Source of the DNA: a virus
Strand: one strand, 5' to 3'
Virus record (IMG/VR): IMGVR_UViG_3300049217_000163
Span: 1-41,212 of that record
Length of the DNA stretch: 41,212 bases
Part shown: positions 31,071 through 39,392 of the stretch, piece after piece
How the letters are laid out: the number at the start of each line of letters is the position of its first letter
Numbering within the stretch: position 1 is the stretch's first letter
Notes under the pieces: model-generated
Told to the model about the DNA's origin: nothing
Seen by the model: only the letters and a program-made list of their open reading frames with translations
The model's database searches: none
Program-made: the position numbers and the translations under genes

Positions 31071-31603
31071 ATGTGTGACCTATTTCCTTTTTTGATATTC
31101 AAGCTTTTAGGTAGTATTTGTAAATTCCACGGTACATGTAGGCCAGAAACGTTCTCTCCCTGTAACGGAATAATATGATCTACTTCCAGAGGTTCTTCGC
31201 TAAGCCATTGAAGCTCTTTGGCCAGAGCATAAAACTCTAGAATTTGTTCGTGCTGTTCCTTGGTTAACCAAGATGGAGTAGCCTTAAATTTATTTGCTTG
31301 TCTCCTCATCTGTTTGGCTGCTCTTTTAGCTGGATTATTTTTCCTCCATTTAGCGTCTTTTGCCCTTACTTTATCGGGATTATCTTTATTCCACTGCTTT
31401 TCATAAGCAGATCTCCAGCCAGGATGGCTCTTATCCCACTCTTTGTTATAGGCGTCTCTTTTTTCTTTATTTTCTTTTCTGTATACACTGTCACACGCTC
31501 TACATTGCCATCTCAACCCGTCTTTAGTTGCCCTATTTTTAGAAAAGGATTCTGGGGGTTGTGGGTTTAATTCGTTACATTTTGGATTATTACAAGATTT
31601 CAT
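31067..31603 (-). CDS. HNH homing endonuclease, 178 aa
   Basis: The N-terminus has Cys pairs (CNNPKC, then WQCRACDSVYRKENKEKRDA) of a recognition zinc finger. The middle is a basic helical region with repeated 'W...NP.K' units (KQWNKDNPDKVRAKDAKW). The C-terminus is an HNH core: VDHIIPLQGENVSGLHVPWN, LQILPKSLNIKKGN, with catalytic His pair and Asn. I start at ATG 31603, which overlaps the upstream nuclease's stop (ATGA), rather than at an upstream in-frame codon. It is co-expressed with the EALKY-type nuclease and lies immediately before the broken metallophosphoesterase. Confidence 0.85.
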   Translation of the reverse strand: MKSCNNPKCNELNPQPPESFSKNRATKDGLRWQCRACDSVYRKENKEKRDAYNKEWDKSHPGWRSAYEKQWNKDNPDKVRAKDAKWRKNNPAKRAAKQMRRQANKFKATPSWLTKEQHEQILEFYALAKELQWLSEEPLEVDHIIPLQGENVSGLHVPWNLQILPKSLNIKKGNRSHI

Positions 31604-32460
31604 ACTTTTCCATTCAAAAACTCTAAGCATTTATTAAGACAGGCCTGTTTATTGGACTTCCAGTCCTCTCCATCTATATGGAGTATTTCTATACCATGTT
31701 TTTGTATAAAATAATCACTTTTTATTTGATTATAATTAATTAGGTCTTCTGTTGGCCAGCTATCCCTACTTCTTTTTAATCCCTCTAATGAATGCCAATA
31801 TTTTCCATTATGTTCTATGCCCTTACGCAATTCTGGGACATAAATATCTATATCAAAACCCTGGATATGAGGCTTGTTTTCTATAAATATTTTCCCTCTT
31901 TTAGCTCTAACTCTCAGAGTTTGGGCCTTAGGGTAGATAGATTTTATGGCATCAAAAAGAGATCTTTCCGGGATAGATGGTCCTCCAGCCCCCTTCATAT
32001 GAGAACAGATTTGATCTAAAATACCTCTTCTTATAGAAGCTTTATACGCGCCGAGACTATTTTTGAAAAATTCGTTCCTAGTCTCATATAGCAGGGCTTC
32101 TACTAGAAGCTCTTCATTCGTCCATGGTGAAGTTGCTGACTCAGACATATGAGAACAAATTGAATCCAAAACCTTTCTTTTAAAGGCAGCTTGATAAGCG
32201 TTATCGCTATTTTTCTGAAACTCCATTCTACTCCCGTACTTTAATGCTTCTTGATGTAATTTTTCAAGAGGCCATTTAAAATTAGGATGCTCTTCTCCGC
32301 TGCGATCAGCGTCTTTGGGCATATGAGAACAGATCAAGTCCATAACTTTTAATTTATATGCCGCGTTGGTAGCACTTTTACTGCATCTTTGAAATTCAGT
32401 TTTGGTTTTATATTTCAAAGCCTCTTCCTGTAATTTTTCTAATGTCCACTTAAAACCCAT
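31600..32460 (-). CDS. Homing-type endonuclease with three EALKY repeats and Vsr-like nuclease, 286 aa
   Basis: A paralogue of the gene at 28169, with three recognition modules (L.EEALKYKT.TEF...S..A..AA.K...MD.ICSHM) instead of four. The nuclease domain has FDIDIYVPELRKGIEHNGKY, then WHSLEGLKRSRDSWPTEDL and KHGIEILHIDGEDW. Its ATG at 32460 lies 5 bases from the -10 of a TTGACT-N17-ATAAAT promoter. It is coupled to the HNH gene by an ATGA overlap. It diverges from the plus-strand capsid genes. Confidence 0.7.
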   Translation of the reverse strand: MGFKWTLEKLQEEALKYKTKTEFQRCSKSATNAAYKLKVMDLICSHMPKDADRSGEEHPNFKWPLEKLHQEALKYGSRMEFQKNSDNAYQAAFKRKVLDSICSHMSESATSPWTNEELLVEALLYETRNEFFKNSLGAYKASIRRGILDQICSHMKGAGGPSIPERSLFDAIKSIYPKAQTLRVRAKRGKIFIENKPHIQGFDIDIYVPELRKGIEHNGKYWHSLEGLKRSRDSWPTEDLINYNQIKSDYFIQKHGIEILHIDGEDWKSNKQACLNKCLEFLNGKV

Positions 32461-32465
32461 ATCAT

Positions 32466-32494
32466 ATTTATATCATATATATTTTAAAAGTCAA
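32466..32494 (-). promoter_or_regulatory. Sigma70-like promoter, leaderless nuclease gene
   Basis: TTGACT (32494-32489), a 17-base spacer and ATAAAT (32471-32466) on the minus strand. The start codon at 32460 coincides with the expected transcription start. Confidence 0.65.
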
Positions 32495-32520
32495 GTCTTT
32501 TTCTTCTTCATAACTGCTTG

Positions 32521-32553
32521 ATATTGTTCACTTCTACCGTAGGAGAACAATAT
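32521..32553 (+). promoter_or_regulatory. Hairpin in the leader of the capsid operon
   Basis: A perfect 9-bp stem (ATATTGTTC/GAACAATAT) with a 15-base loop, 60 bases before ATG 32614. There is no T-run, so this is a leader or protective stem rather than a terminator. No AATCTTTA motif was found upstream of it. Confidence 0.5.
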
Positions 32554-32613
32554 TTAATAATAGATACGAGTATTTACGTCCAAATGGACAAACTCTTAAT
32601 AAAGGAGCTTTCA

Positions 32614-33096
32614 ATGATCATTTCAAATCAAAAAATTCAAGCTGTTGCCCGCGACCTTGGTAACCGTCTTGCAATTCGTTTTGCTAACAACGCTGAAGCC
32701 GGCGGGGTTAACTCTGTAAGTTACGCACAAGATGCTAACGGCGGACAACTCATTTCTTTGTACAACAGTGCAAGTGGACTTGGAGAGTCTTTCCCGGTCA
32801 TTCTTGTTTACCTTCAACAAATTCCTATGGTTAGTAACGACATTTTCGGAAATCCGGAATTTGCTTATTGCCCATCCACCTCTTCAATCTCTTACGAATT
32901 GAACGGCGCTGGAGCACCGATTCCTACCCAATCCGACCTTGATCAGGTTAAATGGGAACTTTTCCCATTCGGAATCGCCTATAAATTGGCTCCGATTGCT
33001 AACGGAACCGCAGTTACTCAGGCTTCTGCAGCAGCTTCGTTGCTTGCTCCGGTTCTCAGTATTGACCAATTGTATTGGCCGACTAAGGGCGTTTAA
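32614..33096 (+). CDS. Capsid-operon protein, possible head accessory, 160 aa
   Basis: The start is ATG 32614 with an AAAGGAG SD at 32601-32607; in-frame codons from 32518 lack an SD. The product (MIISNQKIQAVARDLGNRLA and on) is a compact alpha/beta protein with Gly/Ser/Pro-rich loops and no cysteine motif. It is the first gene of the operon that continues with the scaffold-like and major capsid proteins. It is likely a head decoration, completion or connector protein. No family is recognised. Confidence 0.55.
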   Translation: MIISNQKIQAVARDLGNRLAIRFANNAEAGGVNSVSYAQDANGGQLISLYNSASGLGESFPVILVYLQQIPMVSNDIFGNPEFAYCPSTSSISYELNGAGAPIPTQSDLDQVKWELFPFGIAYKLAPIANGTAVTQASAAASLLAPVLSIDQLYWPTKGV

Positions 33097-33125
33097 TAAC
33101 GATAGATTGGGTAGAGGAGTAAATT

Positions 33126-34100
33126 ATGCAATATACCGAAAAAGATGTAGCAAATCTCATCGCTCAGGTAGAAGAAGCATTTACCTCTCAGTTAGCTAAA
33201 GCCGAAACCTCTCTTGCTAAATCTGAAGACGGCGAAATGCCGCACAAGGAAGAGCACGAAGAGAAACCAGAACACGAAGAAAAGCCTGAACATGAAGCTA
33301 AGGAACATGGTTCCGAAGAGCATGAAGGCAAAGAACATCACGAAGAGCATGGCCAAGAAGAACACGAAGGCCACGATTACGACCAAGAAGATATGGAGTA
33401 CATGGAAAAAATGTACCGCTCTATGTCCAAAGGCGAATTATCTCTTCATCATGGTTGCATTCAAAAGTGTATGGGCGGTATGGGCGCTGGGATGTCTAAA
33501 GCTGAGATCTCTAGTTGTGAACCTAAAAACACGCCAGGCGCTAAGTCTCCTGCTAGTAAAGCAGAAGGCCAGCAAATGAACAAGGCTGATGGATGCGGTG
33601 GAGAAATGTCCGCTAGTAATCCAAAAGATACCCCTGGTGCTAAATCGCCTGCTAGTAAAGAACAAGACAACGTCTCTAAGGAGATGGCTAAGACTGAAAC
33701 GGGTAAAATCGAATCATCTGAACCTAAAAATACTCCTGGAGCAAAGTCTCCTGCCAGCAAAGCAGAGGGAATGCAAATGGAAAAATCTGAAAACGTAGAA
33801 GTCGAACTTCTTAAATCTGAATTGGCGGCTGAAAAAGCTGGAAAAGCAGCAATTAAAGAATTTCTGACCGCTCTTGCTAAGAAAACCGCTCCACAAGGAA
33901 AGGCTATCACTTCTTTGGATGTTATTGCTAAATCGCAAGCGTCTTCTGAAGAAAAGTCTCTCACTAAGAGCGAAATCCATGAAGTTCTTAAGGCCAAAAC
34001 TGCAGAAGCTAGCCTTAAAAAATCTGATAGAGATGCAATTAACGCATTTTATCTGACTGGTCAGGTCAATGTTAACAGTATTAGTCACCTGCTTAAATAA
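33126..34100 (+). CDS. Putative capsid scaffold, acidic His-rich with repeats, 324 aa
   Basis: Immediately upstream of the major capsid gene, where scaffolds usually lie. Residues 40-90 are a His/Glu tract (EEHEGKEHHEEHGQEEHEGH). Three near-identical segments (EPKNTPGAKSPASKAEG, NPKDTPGAKSPASKEQD, EPKNTPGAKSPASKAEG) occupy about 133-215. The C-terminal 100 residues are helical with a conserved-looking ending (TGQVNVNSISHLL), suggesting capsid binding. High charge and low complexity fit scaffolds. SD GAGGAG precedes ATG 33126. A protease function was considered, but no catalytic motif is visible. Confidence 0.6.
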   Translation: MQYTEKDVANLIAQVEEAFTSQLAKAETSLAKSEDGEMPHKEEHEEKPEHEEKPEHEAKEHGSEEHEGKEHHEEHGQEEHEGHDYDQEDMEYMEKMYRSMSKGELSLHHGCIQKCMGGMGAGMSKAEISSCEPKNTPGAKSPASKAEGQQMNKADGCGGEMSASNPKDTPGAKSPASKEQDNVSKEMAKTETGKIESSEPKNTPGAKSPASKAEGMQMEKSENVEVELLKSELAAEKAGKAAIKEFLTALAKKTAPQGKAITSLDVIAKSQASSEEKSLTKSEIHEVLKAKTAEASLKKSDRDAINAFYLTGQVNVNSISHLLK

Positions 34101-34129
34101 GGTGTCTTTTTTAATAAAGGAGAAAGAAA

Positions 34130-35518
34130 ATGATTGAACAACTTCAGTCACTGATGAAAGCCCTTGAAGCAGGCAGTTATATGGCCTCTCCGGGTAATTT
34201 GGAACAGGGCGCTGCCCTCATGGTCGAAGATCTATCGCCCGTGATGCAGAACGTCACTTTTGATGATAGTCATATTAAGTTGCAGAAGATCCTTCCTTCT
34301 AAGGAAGTTAAATCGCAACTCCATCAATTCAACCGCCAGCTAGATTATGGTATCTTCGGTGGTTCCGCTCAATTCGAAGGCGGAGTTGGTGAAGAGGACG
34401 TGTCGAACTTCATTCGTGCGGTTGTGCCTATGGCATATTACAGCACGATTCGTCGTGTGACCGTTGCTGCTAACATGATCGGCGCTTTTGACGGCGTTAA
34501 AGCTGAAGATCGTTCTTCGGCAGACGCTGCTATGAAGCTTTGCGGCGATATCGAGTTTGACCTTTTCCGTGGTCAATCGGATTTCTCGAACGCTGGGGTT
34601 TTCGATGGAAATCCTACCGTTGTGGCTCAGCTTCCTAACATGATTGGTGTTGACCAACAAGTTCGCCAATCTGATGGACAAGCAAATACTCAAGATTTGA
34701 TGTTTGCTGAATTCGGTTCTAATCAAACCGTAGTTCTTTCTGCCGGTGGAACCCTTACTCAGTCGATTATCGAAGATTCTTCGGTTCGTTCGGCTATGAA
34801 CATGGGCGCTGCTGATAGATTGATCCTTGATCCGATCAGCTTGTCTGCTTATAACAAAATTGCTCATGCTAAAGAGCGCATCATGCTCGCAGGTTCTGCT
34901 CAAGAAGCTACCGGCGCTCATCTTCGTACTCAATGGACTTCAAGCACTGTAGTTTCCTTGGAAGCTTCACGTTTCTTGTCTGGCAAGACCCAACCAGCAC
35001 GTAGCCGTGTTGGGACGCCTGCTTCCCCAGCCATTGCTGTGGCTGATGCTGGCGCTGCTGGATCGCTGTTGATGGCTGGTACCTATGTGTACTACGCTAC
35101 CGCAGTATCCATCCTAGGTGAATCACTTCCTGGCCTTCCGATGACCGCTACCGTGGCTGCTGCTGGTGACAAAGTCACTGTCACTATCACGGCTGTATCG
35201 GGCGCTGCTTACTACAACGTTTATCGTTCGAACGTTGGTAATCCAGTTTCTGATGCTAAGTTCATTGGTAAGATCAAGCAAGGTAGCGGAAACCCAGTCT
35301 TCACGGATTTGGGCAATCGCCAACCAGGTTCTGTAACGGGTTTCCTTATCCAAGGAAGTACGCTCGGAATTGCTCAGCTTGCTCCTTATAGCAAGCTTAA
35401 GCTCGCCGTCTCCGATTTATCACTCCCGGAAGCCCATTTTCGCTTCCTTTCACTTGCTGCTTACCAGCCTCGTAAGAACGTTCTTATCGATAATATCACT
35501 GGACAGCTTAGCCTATAA
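34130..35518 (+). CDS. Major capsid protein, HK97 fold with inserted Ig/FN3-like domain, 462 aa
   Basis: The N-terminal arm, the E-loop region (LQKILPSKEVKSQLHQFNRQ) and the P/A-domain stretch (DLMFAEFGSNQTVVLSAGGT, LILDPISLSAYNKI) have the character of the HK97-type capsids found in myoviruses. Residues about 290-385 form a separate module (AGTYVYYATAVSILGESLPG, then AAYYNVYRSNVG), an Ig/FN3-like surface domain. The chain returns to the capsid fold after it and ends RKNVLIDNITGQLSL. The gene has a strong AAAGGAGAAAG SD and codon-optimal usage, with a terminator right after it. Confidence 0.8.
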   Translation: MIEQLQSLMKALEAGSYMASPGNLEQGAALMVEDLSPVMQNVTFDDSHIKLQKILPSKEVKSQLHQFNRQLDYGIFGGSAQFEGGVGEEDVSNFIRAVVPMAYYSTIRRVTVAANMIGAFDGVKAEDRSSADAAMKLCGDIEFDLFRGQSDFSNAGVFDGNPTVVAQLPNMIGVDQQVRQSDGQANTQDLMFAEFGSNQTVVLSAGGTLTQSIIEDSSVRSAMNMGAADRLILDPISLSAYNKIAHAKERIMLAGSAQEATGAHLRTQWTSSTVVSLEASRFLSGKTQPARSRVGTPASPAIAVADAGAAGSLLMAGTYVYYATAVSILGESLPGLPMTATVAAAGDKVTVTITAVSGAAYYNVYRSNVGNPVSDAKFIGKIKQGSGNPVFTDLGNRQPGSVTGFLIQGSTLGIAQLAPYSKLKLAVSDLSLPEAHFRFLSLAAYQPRKNVLIDNITGQLSL

Positions 35519-35552
35519 TCTGAATAAAATCAGATAGTTAGTAAAATAATAG

Positions 35553-35588
35553 AACCCGATCTAGGTTTTCCTAGGTCGGGTTTTTTAT
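35553..35588 (+). terminator. Rho-independent terminator after major capsid gene
   Basis: The stem AACCCGA-T-CTAG / CTAG-G-TCGGGTT has a GTTTTC loop and is followed by TTTTTTA. It ends the capsid transcript before the inserted nuclease gene. Confidence 0.85.
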
Positions 35589-35604
35589 TATCTCTTTTTA
35601 TTAC

Positions 35605-35640
35605 TTGACTATTCTAGTTGAACATAGTAATCTTTACCTT
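35605..35640 (+). promoter_or_regulatory. Overlapping sigma70-like promoter and AATCTTTACCTT motif
   Basis: TTGACT (35605-35610), a 17-base spacer and TAATCT (35628-35633). The -10 merges with AATCTTTACCTTG (35629-35641), so the nuclease-type promoter and the structural-unit motif occupy the same place here. It lies 14 bases before ATG 35654. Confidence 0.6.
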
Positions 35641-35653
35641 GAGGTTACCTGAT

Positions 35654-37192
35654 ATGCCAAATAACAAGAAAATAGTTGGTGAAATAGAAGTACAAGTAAG
35701 AGAGTTGATTTTAGCTGGGCATAATGCCTATTCTATAGGTAAAAAATTTAATTTATCTAAAGAAACCGTTCTTTTGTGGGCTAACAATAATGAACTACAA
35801 ATTACAAAAAGAACTAATCCAGAATTAGAAGCAAAATACAAAAGATTTCCAGAACTAATTAGAGCTGGCAAAACCTTAACAGAAGCAAGAAAAGAGCTGG
35901 GTATTCACCCAGAAGTGGCACAAAGATTAGTTAAAAAATATAAACTTGAATCTTGTATTAGAACTCGTGCAGAGGCTGCTTTAGACAAAATTCTATCTTT
36001 AGAAGAGGCCACTAACAGACTACCTATTGGGTCTGGTACTGTAACTGCATATGACCAAACTAAAGGTAAATACTTTGTTATCGCTCCAGATGGATTTATT
36101 TATCACAAAACATCAGCTAAACTCTATCAAGGGGATCCTAGAGGAAAAGGTGGAGTAAAACTAACAGAAGATTTTATTATTCATAAATTAGCTTCTATCG
36201 GATATGAATTTATTATTGGTAGTTTTACTATCAAAAGAAAACCCCTAAAAGCAAAACATTTAAAATGTGGCAACATTAGAGAAGCTAGATTAGGCAACTT
36301 TGAGAGTCAGGATTGTGCTACTTGTGCCAATACTGGTGTGTCTAAGGAAGAAACAGAATTAAACGATTTTGTTAAATCATTGGGACTTGAAACAATTAAA
36401 TACAAGTTTAAAGAACGAATTACTCGTCCTCAAGAGATTGATGTATATTCCAAAGAAACTGGTATTGGAATCGAATATTGCGGCCTATACCATCATGGAG
36501 AAAGAGCTGGAAAAGATAGGAATTATCATAAAAATAAACTTGATATGGCTATTAAAGAAAATGTCCAATTATTGACCGTATTTAGCAACGAATGGCTTGA
36601 CAGAAAAGATCAAGTAAAAGGTTTTATTAGGTCTAAACTTGGAAAGAACGAAACCACCGTATTTGCTAGAAAAACAGAATTAAAACAATTGGGTTTTGAA
36701 ACTGCACGAAATTTCTTGGATTCCTACCATATTCAGGGTAGTACAAGAATTCAAGCATGTTTTGGGCTTTTCTTTAATGGAGAACTTGTAGCGGTAGTTT
36801 CTGGGGCAGAACACCACAGAGTAAACGGTCAGTTTACTCTCAATAGGCTTTGTTTTAAACATAACGTAAGTGTTGTAGGTGGTGCTAGTAGATTGAATAA
36901 AGCCCTATGTTCTTGGGCAAAAAATAAAGGTTATCGTAAGATCGTAACCTGGTCTGACAATCGCTGGAGTCTTGGTACTGTTTATTCAGCAATGGGATAC
37001 ACCAAAGAAGAAGAGTTGGGACCAGATTACTTCTATAATAGTGGTGGAGTGGTAAAATCTAAACAATCCTGTCAAAAGAAGCATCTTATTGAAAGAGGAG
37101 CCATTGGAAATACTGAAAAAGAGATGGCATTGTCTTTAGGATACGATCGAGTTTGGGATTGTGGTAAGATCAGATGGATTATGGACTTATGA
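35654..37192 (+). CDS. Homing-type endonuclease: HTH repeats, Vsr-like nuclease and GNAT-like domain, 512 aa
   Basis: A larger paralogue of the gene at 11576. It starts at ATG 35654 (GAGGTTACC upstream) rather than at a TTG overlapping the promoter. Residues 5-110 carry two helix-turn-helix-like units (LAGHNAYSIGKKFNLSKETV; RAGKTLTEARKELGIHPEV), then a module with DGFIYHKTSAKL. The nuclease has RPQEIDVYSKETGIGIEYCG and QLLTVFSNEWLDRKDQ. The C-terminal half has FGLFFNGELVAVVSG, GGASRLNKALCSWAKNKGYR and SDNRWSLGTVYSAMGY. It sits between the capsid terminator and the terminase gene. Confidence 0.7.
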   Translation: MPNNKKIVGEIEVQVRELILAGHNAYSIGKKFNLSKETVLLWANNNELQITKRTNPELEAKYKRFPELIRAGKTLTEARKELGIHPEVAQRLVKKYKLESCIRTRAEAALDKILSLEEATNRLPIGSGTVTAYDQTKGKYFVIAPDGFIYHKTSAKLYQGDPRGKGGVKLTEDFIIHKLASIGYEFIIGSFTIKRKPLKAKHLKCGNIREARLGNFESQDCATCANTGVSKEETELNDFVKSLGLETIKYKFKERITRPQEIDVYSKETGIGIEYCGLYHHGERAGKDRNYHKNKLDMAIKENVQLLTVFSNEWLDRKDQVKGFIRSKLGKNETTVFARKTELKQLGFETARNFLDSYHIQGSTRIQACFGLFFNGELVAVVSGAEHHRVNGQFTLNRLCFKHNVSVVGGASRLNKALCSWAKNKGYRKIVTWSDNRWSLGTVYSAMGYTKEEELGPDYFYNSGGVVKSKQSCQKKHLIERGAIGNTEKEMALSLGYDRVWDCGKIRWIMDL

Positions 37193-37203
37193 TATAACCA
37201 TTC

Positions 37204-39060
37204 ATGGACTTCGCCTTACTTCCAGATAACAAAAAGGCTGAATTAGCCAAACTAATGCTTCAGCCCCTTAATTCCGCCCTAGAAATCAAGGACTGGGCTA
37301 AGGCATTCTTAGATCTAGAAATCCCCACAGAAAACACGGACCCTGATTCCACCTCTAATCCATTGGATTCTGCGTGGTACATTTACGAAACCTTCAAATA
37401 TAATATGGGCAACGTTAGGCCCGGCGCCATCATGATCTCGGCCCGTGAGTGCATGAAGACCATTATGGTCACCATCCTAGAGCTACTTCTTCTTATTCAC
37501 TTTCAACTAGAGATAGGGCACGCAGCGGCAATTGAATCCCAATCCTCTATCGCCCTCGGTTATATCGAAGGCTTCCTATTTAAAATAGGTCCCTTGTTAG
37601 AAGCTGCTGGCTGGGTTCCTCATTCAACTAATAAACGTGTTATTAAATTTAAGACCCCGCAAGGGAAAACACCCTTCATAAAAGTGGTTATTTGCAGTAG
37701 CAAGGGCATGAACGGGCTACATGTTTCCGCCCTTTTTCTTGACGAGTTGGATCTGGCAGATAAGGCGGCCCTTAAGGAGGGTCGTAATATTGTAGGATTT
37801 TCTAGAGGTATTTATGGGATGCAGGTTTATGTATCTTCCTATAAGTATTCGTTTGGTAATGTTGCAGAAGCCTTAGAAAAGGCAGACGATATGCATTATA
37901 AGGTTTTAAAATGGAACCTTATGGACTTAGCCGAACGATGTCCGTCAGAACGCCACAAACCCGATGGCCCCAAGCAAGACATGTACGTCACAAAGGTTCT
38001 GCCGTTAAAGAATTTAACTGCTACGGAGTATCTAGGTCTACCAGAAATTGAGCGGCCTAAATATGACCTAATCGAGCAGGCTTATGAGGGTTGTGTAAAA
38101 TGTCCCTTACTGCCGCTATGTAAAAAGAAACTTGCTGTAAAAGATGTTTCTGCTACTGGTGGATTTTACAAACCTATCTCATCAGTAATACAAAAATTTA
38201 GAGAGAATGATCCAGACATAGCCGAATCTCAGTTATTATGCCGTAGACCCGGCAGTGAAGGATTGGTTTACCCCAGATTCAGTAAAACCGGTAATGTTAT
38301 TACGATCAAAGAAGCCTACGAAACCTTAATGGGGGCTACCAAATTTCAAAATATTAGTGAAGCTACTTTATTATATGAGATGCAAAAGTTGGGGATCGAG
38401 TTTTATGCTGGCGTTGACTGGGGATTCACTCATGATTTCGTAATAGAAATTGTAGCTAAAATTCCTAACGGCGAGTGGTGGCTTATGGAAACCTACGCAT
38501 GTCCTGGATTAGAGTTCGACGACATGCTACAAACGGCAAAGAATTTTAGAGATAAATACAATCCCATGAAATGGTACTGTGATACCGCAATGCCTGCCTA
38601 CATCAAGTCCTTTAATAAAAACGGCATGAGATGTCAAGATTTTAAGAAGGATGTTTTGGGTGGTATAGCTGCTGTAAGATCTAAGATAGTCAATTCTAGT
38701 GGAAAAAGATCTCTTAAAATTATCGATAATGACAGTAATAAAAGAGCCGTCAACGCTATATCGAAGCACCGCTTTCAACTAGATAACCTTGGAAATGTGA
38801 CTCCGCAGCCAGCGGATGAAATGGGTGTGGCCGATATTGCAGACGCACTTCGTTACTTGGGCCAGAATTTGTGGCACGTTAAGGGAACCTATAAACCTTC
38901 TGTAGAATATACCGATGATCCTGGGAAAGTGGGGATGCCTAAAAATGCAACTCATGATGTGAATGAACAAATGAAAAATGAAATCGCTAAGCGTTTAGCC
39001 GGTTCTTCAGTTTATATCGGGACAAGTAAGAAGAAAGGAGGCTTTCATTTTGGAATGTAA
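37204..39060 (+). CDS. terL: Terminase large subunit, 618 aa
   Basis: Packaging ATPase/nuclease. The Walker A region is ISARECMKT (residues 78-86), where the second conserved Gly is Met. Walker B is ALFLDELD (about 176-183), and a coupling motif follows (YVSSYKY). A Cys cluster (CVKCPLLPLC, about 297-306) lies at the linker. The RuvC/RNase H-like nuclease has VDWGFTHDF (Asp405), CDTAMP and a final ADIADALRYL. Length and domain order are normal for TerL. ATG 37204 lies 12 bases after the inserted nuclease's stop, and the SD is weak (no GGAGG in range). No small subunit gene is adjacent. Confidence 0.88.
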   Translation: MDFALLPDNKKAELAKLMLQPLNSALEIKDWAKAFLDLEIPTENTDPDSTSNPLDSAWYIYETFKYNMGNVRPGAIMISARECMKTIMVTILELLLLIHFQLEIGHAAAIESQSSIALGYIEGFLFKIGPLLEAAGWVPHSTNKRVIKFKTPQGKTPFIKVVICSSKGMNGLHVSALFLDELDLADKAALKEGRNIVGFSRGIYGMQVYVSSYKYSFGNVAEALEKADDMHYKVLKWNLMDLAERCPSERHKPDGPKQDMYVTKVLPLKNLTATEYLGLPEIERPKYDLIEQAYEGCVKCPLLPLCKKKLAVKDVSATGGFYKPISSVIQKFRENDPDIAESQLLCRRPGSEGLVYPRFSKTGNVITIKEAYETLMGATKFQNISEATLLYEMQKLGIEFYAGVDWGFTHDFVIEIVAKIPNGEWWLMETYACPGLEFDDMLQTAKNFRDKYNPMKWYCDTAMPAYIKSFNKNGMRCQDFKKDVLGGIAAVRSKIVNSSGKRSLKIIDNDSNKRAVNAISKHRFQLDNLGNVTPQPADEMGVADIADALRYLGQNLWHVKGTYKPSVEYTDDPGKVGMPKNATHDVNEQMKNEIAKRLAGSSVYIGTSKKKGGFHFGM

Positions 39061-39090
39061 CTAGTTGATATTATTAGATTTTTATTTTTC

Positions 39091-39119
39091 TTGACTTTCT
39101 AAATGACCCTTGATAATAT
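39091..39119 (+). promoter_or_regulatory. Sigma70-like promoter
   Basis: TTGACT (39091-39096), a 17-base spacer and TAATAT (39114-39119), driving the gene at 39147. The same promoter sequence with the same spacing recurs at 39454-39482. Confidence 0.7.
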
Positions 39120-39146
39120 GGTTTATAGGACTTGGAGGAATGAAAA

Positions 39147-39392
39147 ATGACTAAGAAATTGACTAAAGAAAATAAAAATTCAGTGGTTGAACTCAATTTA
39201 ATTGAACAGAAATTGTATGTGTATGGTCCATATCTAAAACCAGAATCCTCTGTAATTTTCACAGGTGATGAATTAAATGATATAATTAACGAAATTATAA
39301 CAATTTTTCCGTTTAAAAATAAAAATGACAATCCAGACATGTTAAGAAAAATCAATTCTATTGTATACAAACTAGCCAACCCCCGTAAATAA
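39147..39392 (+). CDS. Hypothetical protein, 81 aa
   Basis: Unrecognised small protein: a strand-rich N-terminus (VVELNLIEQKLYVYGPYL), then a helical C-terminus (GDELNDIINEIITIFPF and on, ending LRKINSIVYKLANPRK). GGAGG lies 7-11 bases before ATG 39147. An earlier ATG at 39140 opens only a 4-residue frame. Its promoter and leader are almost the same as those of the TnpB-like gene downstream (TAGGACTTGGAG, then ATGAAAAATGA), so the two may have been duplicated or moved together. Confidence 0.6.
   Translation: MTKKLTKENKNSVVELNLIEQKLYVYGPYLKPESSVIFTGDELNDIINEIITIFPFKNKNDNPDMLRKINSIVYKLANPRK

Noticed and set aside
33192-34151. Other-frame ORFs across the scaffold-like gene
   Set aside because: Low-complexity GAA/CAC/AAA repeats keep other frames open; none has a credible start or composition.
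20862-37192. Group I introns around the nuclease genes
   Set aside because: The flanking genes are complete and start right after the nucleases, and no split exons or intron core motifs were seen. These are freestanding nucleases.
38527-38970. Minus-strand frames within the terminase gene
   Set aside because: Shadows of a clearly recognised gene with no SD or promoter.
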